A stretch of DNA of 50,732 bases from Candidatus Magasanikiibacteriota bacterium (GCA_018652595.1 JABIBU010000023.1:1-50732), one strand, 5' to 3'; counted from the stretch's first letter, positions 25,364-33,936 are shown. The notes: generated from the letters alone by a model not told the origin. Made by a program: numbers and translations.

Positions 25364-25420
25364 ACTTTAGCAATGGTTTAATGTCTATAGGGTATAAGTG
25401 TTCTCTGAAAATTGGTCATC

Positions 25421-25449
25421 TTCAGAACACTAAAACTTAATGTTCTGAA
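25421..25449. promoter_or_regulatory. Palindrome between the micro-operon and the DHH-family gene
   Basis: TTCAGAACA (25421-25429) and TGTTCTGAA (25441-25449) form a perfect 9-bp inverted repeat upstream of the minus-strand DHH-family gene. It lacks a T run, so an operator is as likely as a terminator. Confidence 0.4.
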
Positions 25450-25452
25450 TTT

Positions 25453-25481
25453 GACCCCTCCTTTCCTCCTTGTTTGGGGTC
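25453..25481 (-). terminator. Possible terminator of the small two-gene operon
   Basis: On the minus strand GACCCC is followed by a purine-rich loop and GGGGTC. No T run follows, so termination here is uncertain. Confidence 0.35.
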
Positions 25482-25487
25482 TTGTTT

Positions 25488-25688
25488 TCATTCCAACCTC
25501 TTGAAAAGAGGGCGGCTGAAGATGATGGCCAGTGACCAGCATCCAATGGTGACTGCTCCAGCGAAGATTCCCGCTACTCCGTAGGTCTCAAAACCTTCGG
25601 CCATGGGGGTTTTCATAGCAGTGTCATATGCCACGAGAAAGAATAGTCCCGATAGCGGAAAAGGGATTATCCCCAATATGTGTCTCAT
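25488..25688 (-). CDS. Small two-helix membrane protein
   Basis: Not recognised. It has 66 residues with two hydrophobic stretches, about 4-22 (ILGIIPFPLSGLFFLVAY) and 38-57 (GVAGIFAGAVTIGCWSLAII), and a basic C terminus. The start at 25688 is chosen because a strong SD (AGGAGGAGG) lies 7-13 bases upstream; an in-frame upstream ATG would read through that SD. The ATG overlaps the stop codon of the preceding 47-residue frame as ATGA. Strong SDs and G+C-richer codons set this gene apart from its neighbours, which have neither. Together these suggest recent acquisition or high translation. Function unknown; small paired membrane peptides occur in toxin systems and envelope complexes. Confidence 0.7.
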   Translation of the reverse strand: MRHILGIIPFPLSGLFFLVAYDTAMKTPMAEGFETYGVAGIFAGAVTIGCWSLAIIFSRPLFKRLE

Positions 25689-25828
25689 TTCTGTTCCTCC
25701 TCCTTTTTTTCTTGGCTCTTTCGAGCACATTTTACAGCCTCCATTCCTGGGCAAACGAAGACGAACTCGTCAGCTCGGCCCATGATCAGCAAAAAAAACG
25801 CATGAAGCAAAAACCGTACTTCGCTCAT
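25685..25828 (-). CDS. Short secreted or membrane peptide, first gene of a micro-operon
   Basis: A 47-residue frame. It begins MSEVRFLLHAFFLLIMG, a hydrophobic N-terminal segment, continues with two cysteines (residues 26 and 34), and ends in a charged tail (KSQEKKEEEQK). An SD-like AGGGGG lies six bases before the ATG, and a perfect promoter lies further upstream. The stop overlaps the next start as ATGA, and the tail codons themselves form the SD of the next gene, the sign of translational coupling. No homologue is recognised. The alternative is a non-coding leader whose only job is to couple translation of the 66-residue protein. Confidence 0.55.
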   Translation of the reverse strand: MSEVRFLLHAFFLLIMGRADEFVFVCPGMEAVKCARKSQEKKEEEQK

Positions 25829-25863
25829 CCTGTACCCCCTATTGTACTTTTAGTGGATAGATC

Positions 25864-25892
25864 ATTATACCAAGTATACGCTTTTCTGTCAA
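25864..25892 (-). promoter_or_regulatory. Consensus promoter of the micro-operon
   Basis: On the minus strand TTGACA (25892-25887), 17-base spacer, TATAAT (25869-25864) with an extended TGG. Confidence 0.88.
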
Positions 25893-25998
25893 CTTAGCCA
25901 AAAAGATAATATTGTGGATAAGAATTTGGCTAAGGTTAGGGGTTTCTTGCAATTTTGGGGTGTGTGGTGTAAAATAAGAGTAATCATTAAGTTGTTAT

Positions 25999-26250
25999 AT
26001 GAGCATAGAACAAAGGATAGGGAATATAGAAGAGAGAAATAGGCGAGTAGAATCAGACAAAGCTTGGGAGACATCCCTTCTAAGGAGGTTGTCAATTTTG
26101 GTTTTGACCTACTTGGTAGTAGTTGTCTTTATGTATTTTAGTAAGATAGAAAAACCATTTTTAAATGCAATTGTTCCATCCATGGCCTTTGTTTTGTCCA
26201 CCCTAACTCTACCTTTTATAAAGAAGTGGTGGTTAAAGAAAAATAAATAA
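25999..26250 (+). CDS. Small membrane protein with N-terminal coiled coil
   Basis: Not recognised. It has 83 residues: a charged helical N terminus (IEQRIGNIEERNRRVESDKAWE) that may be a coiled coil, then two transmembrane helices (about 32-47 and 57-73) separated by a short polar turn, and a basic C-terminal tail KKWWLKKNK that would face the cytoplasm. It ends two bases before the valS start codon and so is very likely co-transcribed with it. No SD. The pairing with valS may be incidental. Confidence 0.7.
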   Translation: MSIEQRIGNIEERNRRVESDKAWETSLLRRLSILVLTYLVVVVFMYFSKIEKPFLNAIVPSMAFVLSTLTLPFIKKWWLKKNK

Positions 26251-26252
26251 AT

Positions 26253-28937
26253 ATGAAAGAATTACCAAAACCCAACTTCGCCAAGGCTACGCTGGATAAA
26301 GCCTACGAGGCAACAAAATACGAAGATGATATTTATAAGCTTTGGGAAGAGTCTGGTTTTTTTAATCCCGATAAATGCATTGAAAAAGGTGTTTGTAAAA
26401 AAGATGCAAAGCATTTTAGTATAGTTTTGCCACCGCCCAATGTAACCGGCACACTCCATATTGGACATGCAGTGATGTTTGCAGTCGAAGATCTAATGGT
26501 GCGCTATCATAGGATGAGGGGTGACCGAACACTATGGGTGCCTGGAACTGATCATGCTGCTATTGCCACACAAGAAAAGGTAGAGCGTATTTTGTGGGAT
26601 GAGGAAAAAAAGACCCGTCACGATCTTGGTCGTGAGGTATTTCTTGATAAGGTTAATAAGTTTGCTAGTGATAGTCATGATGGTATTGTGAATCAAGCAA
26701 AAAAAATGGGGACTTCAATGGATTGGTCTCGTGAATACTACTCTCTTGATGAAAAACGTAATCTTGCAGTCAGAAAAGCATTCAAAAAAATGTATGACGA
26801 AGGATTGATTTATAGAGGTGATCGTATTGTAAATTGGGATCCAAAGATGCAATCCAATGTTTCGGATATTGAGGTTGTTAGAAAAGAAGAAAAAGCGCAA
26901 TTTTACTATTTTCAGTATGGCCCATTTGTAATCGGAACATCTCGACCAGAGACTAAGTTTGGTGATAAGTATGTAGTCATGCATCCAGATGATAAGAGGT
27001 ATAAGAAATACAAACATGGCGATACATTTGAGTGTGAGTGGATTAACGGAAAAATTAGCGCGACTATCATAAAGGACGAAGCGGTTGATCCAGAATTTGG
27101 AACTGGAGTAATGACTATTACTCCTTGGCATGATGCGACTGACTTTTTTATGGCAGAACGACATGACTTAGACAAAGAACAAGTAATTGATCTCGATGGA
27201 AATTTGATGAGTGCTGCCGGAGAATTTTCTGGGATGCATATTTTGGATGCACGACCAAAAATAGTAGAGAAATTGAAAGAAAAAGGTTTGCTTGTAAAAA
27301 TTGATGAAGATTATATGCATGCCAAGGCCACAAATAGTCGTGGTGGGGGATTGATCGAACCACAGATTATGAAACAGTGGTGGGTGGATGTAAAGAAAAA
27401 GTTTGTGATGCAAAATTCAAAAATTGAAGGGATTGATAATGGAAAAGAGTATAGTTTGCAAGAATTGTTACAACACGTTGTTCGTTCAGAGCAAATCGAA
27501 ATATTACCCGAGAGATTTAAAAAACAGTATTTCAACTGGGTAGACAACTTGCTTGATTGGTGTCTATCGCGTCAAATTTGGTTTGGGCATCAGGTGCCCG
27601 CTTGGTATAAGGGTGACGAGGTTTATGTAGGTGTTGAAACTCCTGAGGGTGGGGGTTGGGCGCAAGATCCAGACACTCTTGATACTTGGTTTAGTGCTGG
27701 TATGTTTAGTTTTACACCACTTGGTGGAGTAGACGAAGAGACTGACGATCTAAAAGCTTATCATCCTACCAGTGTTCTCGAGACTGGATATGATATACTC
27801 ACTTTTTGGGTAGTGCGAATGATCATGATGACAACTTATATGCGTGGCGAGATTCCATTTGAGACTGTTTATTTGCACGGTCTTGTTCGTGATGATCAAG
27901 GTAGAAAAATGAGCAAGTCGCTAGATAATATTATAGACCCGCTGGATGTTTCAAAAAAGTTTGGAACAGACGCGGTCCGATTGTCTCTTATTATAGGAGC
28001 GTCTCCAGGAAATGATTCAAAACTGAGCGAAGAAAAGATTGGCGGATTTAGAAATTTTGCGAATAAACTCTGGAACATCTCAAGATTTATGCTCATGAAT
28101 ATTGATGAGCCAAAGATCAGTGTAAAAAAACCAGAAGCAAAGACTTTGGCAGATAGATGGATTCTAGAAGAATTAGAAAATATTAAATATAAAGTAAAAA
28201 ATGGTTTTGATATATATAATTTTTCTTTTGCTGGTGAACAACTTCGTGATTTTACATGGAATGAATTAGCCGATTGGTATTTAGAAATTTCTAAGATTGA
28301 GGGCGATAAAAGCGAAATTTTAAATTATGTTTTAAATACTATTTTGAAATTGTGGCATCCTTTCATGCCATTTGTTACTGAAGCCATTTGGCAAGAAGTT
28401 TATGATGAAGAGAATTTGTTGATGGTAGAAAAATGGCCTGAAACAAAAGATTCTACTGTATATACAAATGATAGTGTAAATTTATCAGATATTAAAAATA
28501 TAATTACTGGTATTAGGTCACTAAAATCAGATTATAAAATCGATCCAGTAAAAAAATTAAAAGTTGTAATTTCAGCTGGAAATAAGAAAGGAATGCTTGA
28601 AGAGAATGTCGCAGTAATAAAAGGATTGGCCAGATTGGAGAATTTACAAATTGAAGAGACAGTTGAAAAACCAGAAGGACATGTTGGTTTTGTAGAGGGT
28701 GGCGCAGAAGTTTTCGTAGATCTGACTGGTATAGTTGATTTTGAAAAAGAAAAAAAGCGATTGCAAGACGAAATAAATAGTCTACAAAAATATACCAAAG
28801 GCTTGGAAGGAAAATTGTCTAATAAAAGTTTTGTAGATAACGCTCCGGAAGAAGTCATCGTAAAAGAAAAAGAAAAACTTGAAGAATCAAAAACAAAGCT
28901 AGAAAAATTGGAGGGGCAGGTAAGTAATTTGAATTAA
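26253..28937 (+). CDS. valS: Valyl-tRNA synthetase
   Basis: Charges tRNA-Val and edits threonine. The 894-residue class I enzyme has PPPNVTGTLHIGHAV (HIGH motif), a CP1 editing domain with TSRPETKFGD, the KMSKS motif GRKMSKSLDN, an anticodon-binding region, and the C-terminal coiled-coil arm typical of ValRS (FEKEKKRLQDEINSLQK onward). The N terminus carries an inserted PNFAKATLDK (about residues 7-16) encoded by a palindromic repeat between KELPK and AYEATKYED, sequences that would otherwise join directly. The gene lies two bases after the small membrane protein gene and four bases before a histidine-kinase-like gene. Confidence 0.96.
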   Translation: MKELPKPNFAKATLDKAYEATKYEDDIYKLWEESGFFNPDKCIEKGVCKKDAKHFSIVLPPPNVTGTLHIGHAVMFAVEDLMVRYHRMRGDRTLWVPGTDHAAIATQEKVERILWDEEKKTRHDLGREVFLDKVNKFASDSHDGIVNQAKKMGTSMDWSREYYSLDEKRNLAVRKAFKKMYDEGLIYRGDRIVNWDPKMQSNVSDIEVVRKEEKAQFYYFQYGPFVIGTSRPETKFGDKYVVMHPDDKRYKKYKHGDTFECEWINGKISATIIKDEAVDPEFGTGVMTITPWHDATDFFMAERHDLDKEQVIDLDGNLMSAAGEFSGMHILDARPKIVEKLKEKGLLVKIDEDYMHAKATNSRGGGLIEPQIMKQWWVDVKKKFVMQNSKIEGIDNGKEYSLQELLQHVVRSEQIEILPERFKKQYFNWVDNLLDWCLSRQIWFGHQVPAWYKGDEVYVGVETPEGGGWAQDPDTLDTWFSAGMFSFTPLGGVDEETDDLKAYHPTSVLETGYDILTFWVVRMIMMTTYMRGEIPFETVYLHGLVRDDQGRKMSKSLDNIIDPLDVSKKFGTDAVRLSLIIGASPGNDSKLSEEKIGGFRNFANKLWNISRFMLMNIDEPKISVKKPEAKTLADRWILEELENIKYKVKNGFDIYNFSFAGEQLRDFTWNELADWYLEISKIEGDKSEILNYVLNTILKLWHPFMPFVTEAIWQEVYDEENLLMVEKWPETKDSTVYTNDSVNLSDIKNIITGIRSLKSDYKIDPVKKLKVVISAGNKKGMLEENVAVIKGLARLENLQIEETVEKPEGHVGFVEGGAEVFVDLTGIVDFEKEKKRLQDEINSLQKYTKGLEGKLSNKSFVDNAPEEVIVKEKEKLEESKTKLEKLEGQVSNLN
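26271..26306. repeat. In-frame palindromic repeat at the 5' end of valS
   Basis: Core TTCGCCAAGGCTACGCTGG, related to the pgk and U32 repeats (TTCGyyAArrCTACG pattern). It adds about ten residues six codons after the start. Confidence 0.7.
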
Positions 28938-28941
28938 AAAT

Positions 28942-29964
28942 ATGGAAGGATTACATGAGGCCCACGTGGAGGAGTACAAAATAAGATTAGAAGAAGAAAA
29001 AAAAGAAAAAAAAGTTTTTTTAGAGCAGATAAAAAGATTTGAGGAGAGCTTGGTCCCAATGATTAGAGTTTTTTTCTCAACTGAAAGTGAGGAGGATTTT
29101 GAAAAAATTCAAGAATTATTAGCAGATTTAAAGTTTTTAGACTCTGAGTCTTATATTAAATTGAGCAAAGACGAAAGTGATCCTCAATTTATGCATGATC
29201 TAACTAATTTTGCATCGCCAACTAATGGATTTAGAGGTTTATTGCTTGCAAAAAGCAAGTTTGACCCAGAAAGAAGGAGAAAGCAACTAAATTTTTTTTA
29301 TGAAAATAGTTTGCCATATACTATGGTAATGGAAGATTTGTTATCACGAGACAAAAGTGATGATATTCAAGAAACTGTGGAGAGAAGACCATTGGATTTG
29401 GAAAGTGTATCAACATGTCTCGATGTTTTATCAGAAAGTAGGGGTATGAGAGGTCTAATAAAAGAAAAGTTTAAATTTAAAAAAGAAGATATCTCCAATT
29501 TATTAGAAGAGGGCGAAGAAATTATTACTGTGCCCGGTGCTATTGCTAATAGCTTAATGAATATGGTGAGAAATTCTTGTATGGAGAGAACCATTGCTAC
29601 TTTAGCCGAAGTAGATATAAAAAGGGATAGTGATCAAATAGTTTTTATGGTTTTTGACAATGGTAAGGGCATGGATCGTCAGCATCTAGAAAAAGATCAT
29701 GCTGAAAATGGTTATGTATTTGATAAGGGTGAAAAAAGCTCAGGGTCTGGTAGTACTGGTTTGGGTTTGGCGCATCTAGACAAGAGGATAACATCTCTAA
29801 ATGGAATATTGCGAGTAGTGAGTAAAAGAAAATTTTCAGAAAAAGATGGTAAGCAAGTAAACTTTACAACTGAAACAGATGAAGAAAAATTGCCCAATAT
29901 AGAATTAGTAGAAGATCAGTCAACTATTTTTGAAATTCGTTTACCAATTACCAAGAAAAAATAA
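28942..29964 (+). CDS. Soluble histidine-kinase-like ATPase
   Basis: A cytosolic protein of 340 residues with no membrane segment. An N-terminal coiled coil (about 5-35) precedes a possible phospho-acceptor His85 in FMHDLTNF, which resembles the HDLxN H-box of some kinases. A GHKL ATPase domain follows: N-box NMVRNS, G1 box DNGKGMD, G2 box GSTGLGLAH. It ends with a beta strand and IRLPITKK. No receiver domain or response regulator gene is nearby, so it is an orphan. It starts four bases after valS and probably shares its transcript, an unusual partnership. It could instead be an anti-sigma-type ATPase, but the HDL motif favours a kinase. Confidence 0.82.
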   Translation: MEGLHEAHVEEYKIRLEEEKKEKKVFLEQIKRFEESLVPMIRVFFSTESEEDFEKIQELLADLKFLDSESYIKLSKDESDPQFMHDLTNFASPTNGFRGLLLAKSKFDPERRRKQLNFFYENSLPYTMVMEDLLSRDKSDDIQETVERRPLDLESVSTCLDVLSESRGMRGLIKEKFKFKKEDISNLLEEGEEIITVPGAIANSLMNMVRNSCMERTIATLAEVDIKRDSDQIVFMVFDNGKGMDRQHLEKDHAENGYVFDKGEKSSGSGSTGLGLAHLDKRITSLNGILRVVSKRKFSEKDGKQVNFTTETDEEKLPNIELVEDQSTIFEIRLPITKKK

Positions 29965-30046
29965 ATTTAATCTTATATATACATATAATCTCATTCATTC
30001 GAAAATGTCTTTGTAAACAGAGCCATTTCACTCACTCATTTCGATT

Positions 30047-31249
30047 ATGAAAATAAATACAGATCCAAAATTAATTGAAGAAGTTTTGACTCGGTCTATA
30101 GATACTATTTATCCGACCAAGGCTGATTTTAAGAAGAAATTAGAATCTGGTGAGCAGTTGACTATCTATGTTGGTATTGATCCGACTGCGACTTATGTCC
30201 ATCTAGGTCACGCTACTAATTATATTATTTTGAAGCGTCTTCATGATCTTGGTCATAAGATTATTGTTTTGGTAGGAGACTTTACTGCAAAGATAGGGGA
30301 TCCGAGTGATAAGGATGCAGCTCGCAAGCGCTTGACCGATGAAGATGTAAAGACAAATGTAAAAACTTTCAAAGACCAGATCGGAAAAGTTTTAAATTTT
30401 GAAGATAAAAAAAATCCAATTGAGTTTAGGTTCAATTCAGAGTGGCTTGCAAAGTTAACATTTGAGGATGTAGTGGATTTGGCATCAAACTTTACAGTCC
30501 AACGCATGCTTGAGCGTGATAATTTTGAAAAACGTATCAAGGATCAAAAACCTCTTTATGTGCATGAATTTTTTTATCCACTAATGCAGGGCTATGACAG
30601 CGTGGCTATGGATGTGGATGTAGAGCTAGGTGGGACTGACCAGACATTTAATATGCTTGCAGGTCGCACACTTCTAAAAAATTACAAAAATAAAGAAAAG
30701 ATTGTCGTTACTACTACACTTTTGGAAAATCCAGTTACAGGCGAAAAGCTTATGAGCAAGAGTCTGGGTACTGGAATAGGTCTGGATGAATCTCCAAACG
30801 AGATGTTTGGTAAGACTATGCGCATGCCAGATGAAGCAATTGTCCAAGTCTTTATTGATTGCACATACAAAACAATGGAAGAAATTGATGAGATGAAAAA
30901 ACAGCTTGAGAGTGGTACAAATCCACGTGACTTAAAAGTTGCTTTGGCAAAAGAAATTGTAAAGACATATCACAGCGAAGAAGAGGCTGAGAAAGCCGAA
31001 GAGTACTTTATAAATACATTTAAGAACAAGGAAATTCCAGACGAAATTCCAGAATTAAAGCCAACAACAAACAATATTGTTGATGTTTTGGTTGAAAGTA
31101 AAATTTGCAAAAGCAAATCAGAGGCTAGGCAGATGATAGAGCAAGGTGGTGTAAAAGTGAATGATGAAAAAGTTGAATCAATTGAGTTGGAAGTTCAGAG
31201 TGGTGATGTGGTGCAAAAAGGTAAACGTTTTTTTGTAAAAATAAAATAA
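30047..31249 (+). CDS. tyrS: Tyrosyl-tRNA synthetase
   Basis: Class I enzyme that charges tRNA-Tyr. The 400-residue protein has the HIGH-type motif TYVHLGHATN, GDFTAKIGDPS, GGTDQTFN for substrate binding, the KMSKS-type motif KLMSKSLGTG, and a C-terminal S4 RNA-binding domain (SKSEARQMIEQGGVKVNDEKV). Length and order fit the TyrS group with KLMSKS. One base separates it from argS, so tyrS and argS form an operon. The 83-base gap before the gene holds a TATAAT-like box near 29986 and no SD. Confidence 0.96.
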   Translation: MKINTDPKLIEEVLTRSIDTIYPTKADFKKKLESGEQLTIYVGIDPTATYVHLGHATNYIILKRLHDLGHKIIVLVGDFTAKIGDPSDKDAARKRLTDEDVKTNVKTFKDQIGKVLNFEDKKNPIEFRFNSEWLAKLTFEDVVDLASNFTVQRMLERDNFEKRIKDQKPLYVHEFFYPLMQGYDSVAMDVDVELGGTDQTFNMLAGRTLLKNYKNKEKIVVTTTLLENPVTGEKLMSKSLGTGIGLDESPNEMFGKTMRMPDEAIVQVFIDCTYKTMEEIDEMKKQLESGTNPRDLKVALAKEIVKTYHSEEEAEKAEEYFINTFKNKEIPDEIPELKPTTNNIVDVLVESKICKSKSEARQMIEQGGVKVNDEKVESIELEVQSGDVVQKGKRFFVKIK

Positions 31250-31250
31250 C

Positions 31251-32924
31251 ATGTTAGAAGCAATAGAATCACAATTGAAGGATCTTCTCAAAAAAGCCGG
31301 AGTTACTGGCGAGGTTGAGTTTTCCAAACCACCAAAATCAGATATGGGTGACGTTGCATTTGTCTGCTTTGGGCTGGGTAAGAACCCAAAGGAAGAAGCA
31401 GAAAAATTGGCTAAAGTATTGAAGATTGATAGTCTTGAGTTGATTGATGAAGTAAAAGCTTTTGGACCTTATGTAAATTTCTTTTTCAATGCTGGCGAAT
31501 TAGCCTGCCTCACTTTAGAAGAGGCGAGTAAGAAGGAATATGGATCAAATAATTCTGGCAAAGACAAAAAAGTTTTGATTGAATACCCATCACAAAATAC
31601 ACACAAAGAATTTCATATTGGACACTTTAGAAATGTTTGTATTGGTAATCCTTTGGTTCAGTTTTATCGAAAGAGTGGTTACAAGGTTATTCCAATAAAT
31701 TATGTAAATGATTTTGGGCGTCATGTGGTAAAGGCGCTGTGGTATATACAAAAATTTGATAAGAAGCCCAAGGGAAACAAGCAAAAATGGTTAGGTGAGA
31801 TTTATGCCGAAGCAAGTAAGCATATTGAAGAAAACAAAGAAGAAGTCACACCAGAATTAGACGAATTACAAACAAAACTTGAAGCGCGCGAACCAGAGAC
31901 AATGAAACTTTTTGAAGAAACAAAGAGTTGGAGTGTGGGCGGTTTTAAGAATCTAATGGATGAGCTCGATGTAGAACATGATTCAATTATTTATGAAAGT
32001 GAAGTGAAGGATCGTGGCCAGGAAATAGTCGATGAATTATTAGAGAAGAATATTGCCGAAGTGGGGGAGAGGGGTGCAATTATTATTGATTTGGAAAAAT
32101 ATAATTTGGGTATTGCAGTACTTCGTAAAAGTACTGGTGGTGGGCTATATCACACTAGTGATTTGGCTTTGGCAGAAAAGAAATTCAAAAAATATAAAGT
32201 AGAAGAGAGTATTAATATTACGGGTACTGAACAAAATCACTATTTCAAACAGCTTTTCAAAATTTTGGAGCTAAACGGCTTCAAACATAAGATGACCCAC
32301 ATTGGTTACGGATTGGTAAATCTACCGAGTGGCAAAATGAGCTCTAGAGCTGGTAATGTTATTTTATACGAAGATTTGCGTGACGAAGTTTTTGCTAGTC
32401 TAAAAAAAGAAACAGCCGAGAGACATGCTGACTGGAGTGAAGAAAAAATAAACAAAACAGTACACACCCTAACTATGGCAGTTTTGAAATTCACTATGCA
32501 AAAGCATGAGTCAAACAAAATTATCACTTTTGATATGGAAGAGGCAATGAGTTTCGATGGTTATAGTGCGCCATATATTTTGTACGCTACTGCTCGTATC
32601 AATAGCCTGTTGCGTAAAGGGGGAAAAGCGAAGAAGATTAATACCGCCTTGTTAAAAGAAGCTGAAGAAAAAAAGCTATTAATGTTGCTAGGGGAATATG
32701 GTGAAGTAGTAGAAAAAGCTCTAGAAAATTACAATCCATCTACAGTTGCAAGGTACTGTTTCGAGCTTGCCCAAGCCTTTAATGATTTTTATAATAAACA
32801 TAGTATTCTAAATGTAGAAGACAAAGATTTGGTTAGTATTAGACTGGCCCTAAGTGGCGCTGTTGGGCAGGTTATAACAGATTCGTTGGGATTGCTGACA
32901 ATCGAGACGGTAGAAGAAATGTAG
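31251..32924 (+). CDS. argS: Arginyl-tRNA synthetase
   Basis: Class I synthetase that needs tRNA-Arg for amino acid activation. The 557-residue protein has an N-terminal Add-1 domain, the HIGH motif in SQNTHKEFHIGHFRN, the INYVNDFGRH segment, YHTSDLALAEKK, a KMSKS equivalent SGKMSSRAGN, and a C-terminal DALR anticodon-binding domain (AQAFNDFYNKHSIL). Complete. The start codon follows the tyrS stop after one base. A strong terminator lies behind the gene, ending the tyrS-argS unit. Confidence 0.96.
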   Translation: MLEAIESQLKDLLKKAGVTGEVEFSKPPKSDMGDVAFVCFGLGKNPKEEAEKLAKVLKIDSLELIDEVKAFGPYVNFFFNAGELACLTLEEASKKEYGSNNSGKDKKVLIEYPSQNTHKEFHIGHFRNVCIGNPLVQFYRKSGYKVIPINYVNDFGRHVVKALWYIQKFDKKPKGNKQKWLGEIYAEASKHIEENKEEVTPELDELQTKLEAREPETMKLFEETKSWSVGGFKNLMDELDVEHDSIIYESEVKDRGQEIVDELLEKNIAEVGERGAIIIDLEKYNLGIAVLRKSTGGGLYHTSDLALAEKKFKKYKVEESINITGTEQNHYFKQLFKILELNGFKHKMTHIGYGLVNLPSGKMSSRAGNVILYEDLRDEVFASLKKETAERHADWSEEKINKTVHTLTMAVLKFTMQKHESNKIITFDMEEAMSFDGYSAPYILYATARINSLLRKGGKAKKINTALLKEAEEKKLLMLLGEYGEVVEKALENYNPSTVARYCFELAQAFNDFYNKHSILNVEDKDLVSIRLALSGAVGQVITDSLGLLTIETVEEM

Positions 32925-32968
32925 CTCACTAATTTTAACACAAATTATAACGAATTATATTGAAAGAT

Positions 32969-32993
32969 AAAATCGCCCTTGGGCGATTTTATT
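32969..32993 (+). terminator. Intrinsic terminator after argS
   Basis: AAAATCGCCC and GGGCGATTTT with a two-base centre, followed by AT-rich DNA. It can work in both directions. Confidence 0.88.
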
Positions 32994-33022
32994 AGTGTCG
33001 ATTTGTGCCAAGATTTGTGGGT

Positions 33023-33067
33023 TTATCCACAGGTGCACTTTACAGTGCACCTGATAAGGTGTACTAT
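33023..33067 (+). promoter_or_regulatory. Promoter with overlapping palindromic operator and a DnaA-box match
   Basis: TTTACA (33039-33044), 17-base spacer, TACTAT (33062-33067). A perfect palindrome, AGGTGCACT (33031-33039) and AGTGCACCT (33044-33052), overlaps the -35 and is a likely operator for the ribbon-helix-helix protein encoded next. TTATCCACA (33023-33031), a perfect consensus DnaA box, abuts it. A single box is not evidence of an origin. Confidence 0.65.
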
Positions 33068-33093
33068 AAATAGTGAGTAGCTAATAAACAAAT

Positions 33094-33294
33094 ATGCCAA
33101 AAAAAAATAAAGAAACAAGTGAGCGCATGGTAATAAAAATTCCTAAGACTGTAGCTGATTATTTTCGTGTTACTTTTCCACATGGCAAGCGAAGTGATTT
33201 TGTGACCCAATGTGTTCTTGATTATAAGAATAAAAGAGAGATTGAAGGAATGGAAGAGGAGTTGCGCAAAGCAGGTAAAAAAAGACAAAAATAA
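33094..33294 (+). CDS. Ribbon-helix-helix-like antitoxin candidate
   Basis: 66 residues. The central part ERMVIKIPKTVADYF followed by SDFVTQCVLDYKNKREIE has a short strand followed by two helices, the pattern of ribbon-helix-helix DNA-binding proteins. Both ends are rich in lysine and charged. It is the first gene of a three-gene operon ending in a MazF-like toxin and follows a promoter with a perfect 9-bp palindrome, so autorepression is likely. It could bind the toxin directly or through the next protein. The RHH call is by pattern only. Confidence 0.65.
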   Translation: MPKKNKETSERMVIKIPKTVADYFRVTFPHGKRSDFVTQCVLDYKNKREIEGMEEELRKAGKKRQK

Positions 33295-33299
33295 AAAAT

Positions 33300-33569
33300 A
33301 TGTCTTTATCTTCAATAAATCCAGACTTACTAAAGTCTCTGTCACAAAAAGACCGAGCCCTGGTTGGTGGTTTGGTAAAAAAGATGGAAGACAGTGAGGA
33401 GTCCACCCAAAAAGTTTGTATTTATCTGGCCAGTAAATTTGGACAAGATGAGGCGCATTTTATGGAAATTGAATCTGAAATGAGAATTCAAGCTTGTATA
33501 AACTATTTAATTATTGCTCTGGCTTCTGGTGATGTGAACAAAAAAGACATAGAAAATATTTTACAATAG
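33300..33569 (+). CDS. Hypothetical middle protein of a toxin module
   Basis: Not recognised. It has 89 residues, is predicted mainly helical (LLKSLSQKDRALVGGLVKKMED, SEMRIQACINYLIIALASG), with one hydrophobic helix too short and polar to be a clear membrane span. It begins five bases after the RHH-like gene and ends one base before the MazF-like gene. In position it corresponds to the antitoxin of a MazEF pair, so it may neutralise the toxin while the first protein regulates transcription. Confidence 0.6.
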   Translation: MSLSSINPDLLKSLSQKDRALVGGLVKKMEDSEESTQKVCIYLASKFGQDEAHFMEIESEMRIQACINYLIIALASGDVNKKDIENILQ

Positions 33570-33570
33570 T

Positions 33571-33933
33571 ATGGATTTTGATCTAGATAAAATGTATTGT
33601 GGAAAAATTAGACGTGGTGGTATTTTTTTGTATGAAGTGGAGGATAAGGAAAAAGCAATTGTTATTTTACAAGACGATGTCTTAAACGAGGGTTTGCCAA
33701 CTATAGTCGGTGCTAGTATTGAGCCATACAAAAAAGATGAGAAAATTTTCCCCAATGAAGTATTATTGAAAAAAGAAGAGACTGGACTTGGTAAAGATGG
33801 AATTTGTATGTTGCACAAAATAATAACAGTGGATAGAGGAGTAATGATTTCAAAAAAAGGTGAATTAAAAACAGACAAATTACAAGAAATTTATAAGGCG
33901 TTAGATATTAATTTGGGTAGGTTTAGAGATTAG
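33571..33933 (+). CDS. MazF/PemK-like toxin (endoribonuclease)
   Basis: 120 residues with the order of elements seen in MazF/PemK toxins: GKIRRGGIFLYEV (first strands, with the conserved arginine and glycine), KAIVILQDDVLN, TIVGASIEP, PNEVLLKKEETGLGKDG and CMLHKIITVDR (the segment just before the last helix). MazF enzymes cleave mRNA at short sequences and are held inactive by an antitoxin. The gene is the last of a compact three-gene operon with a strong terminator. Only the family resemblance is claimed; toxic activity and target are unknown. Confidence 0.75.
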   Translation: MDFDLDKMYCGKIRRGGIFLYEVEDKEKAIVILQDDVLNEGLPTIVGASIEPYKKDEKIFPNEVLLKKEETGLGKDGICMLHKIITVDRGVMISKKGELKTDKLQEIYKALDINLGRFRD

Positions 33934-33936
33934 CAT

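Noticed and set aside
33023-33031. Replication origin at the perfect DnaA box
   Set aside because: Only one box, no AT-rich unwinding region with further boxes, and no dnaA or dnaN nearby.
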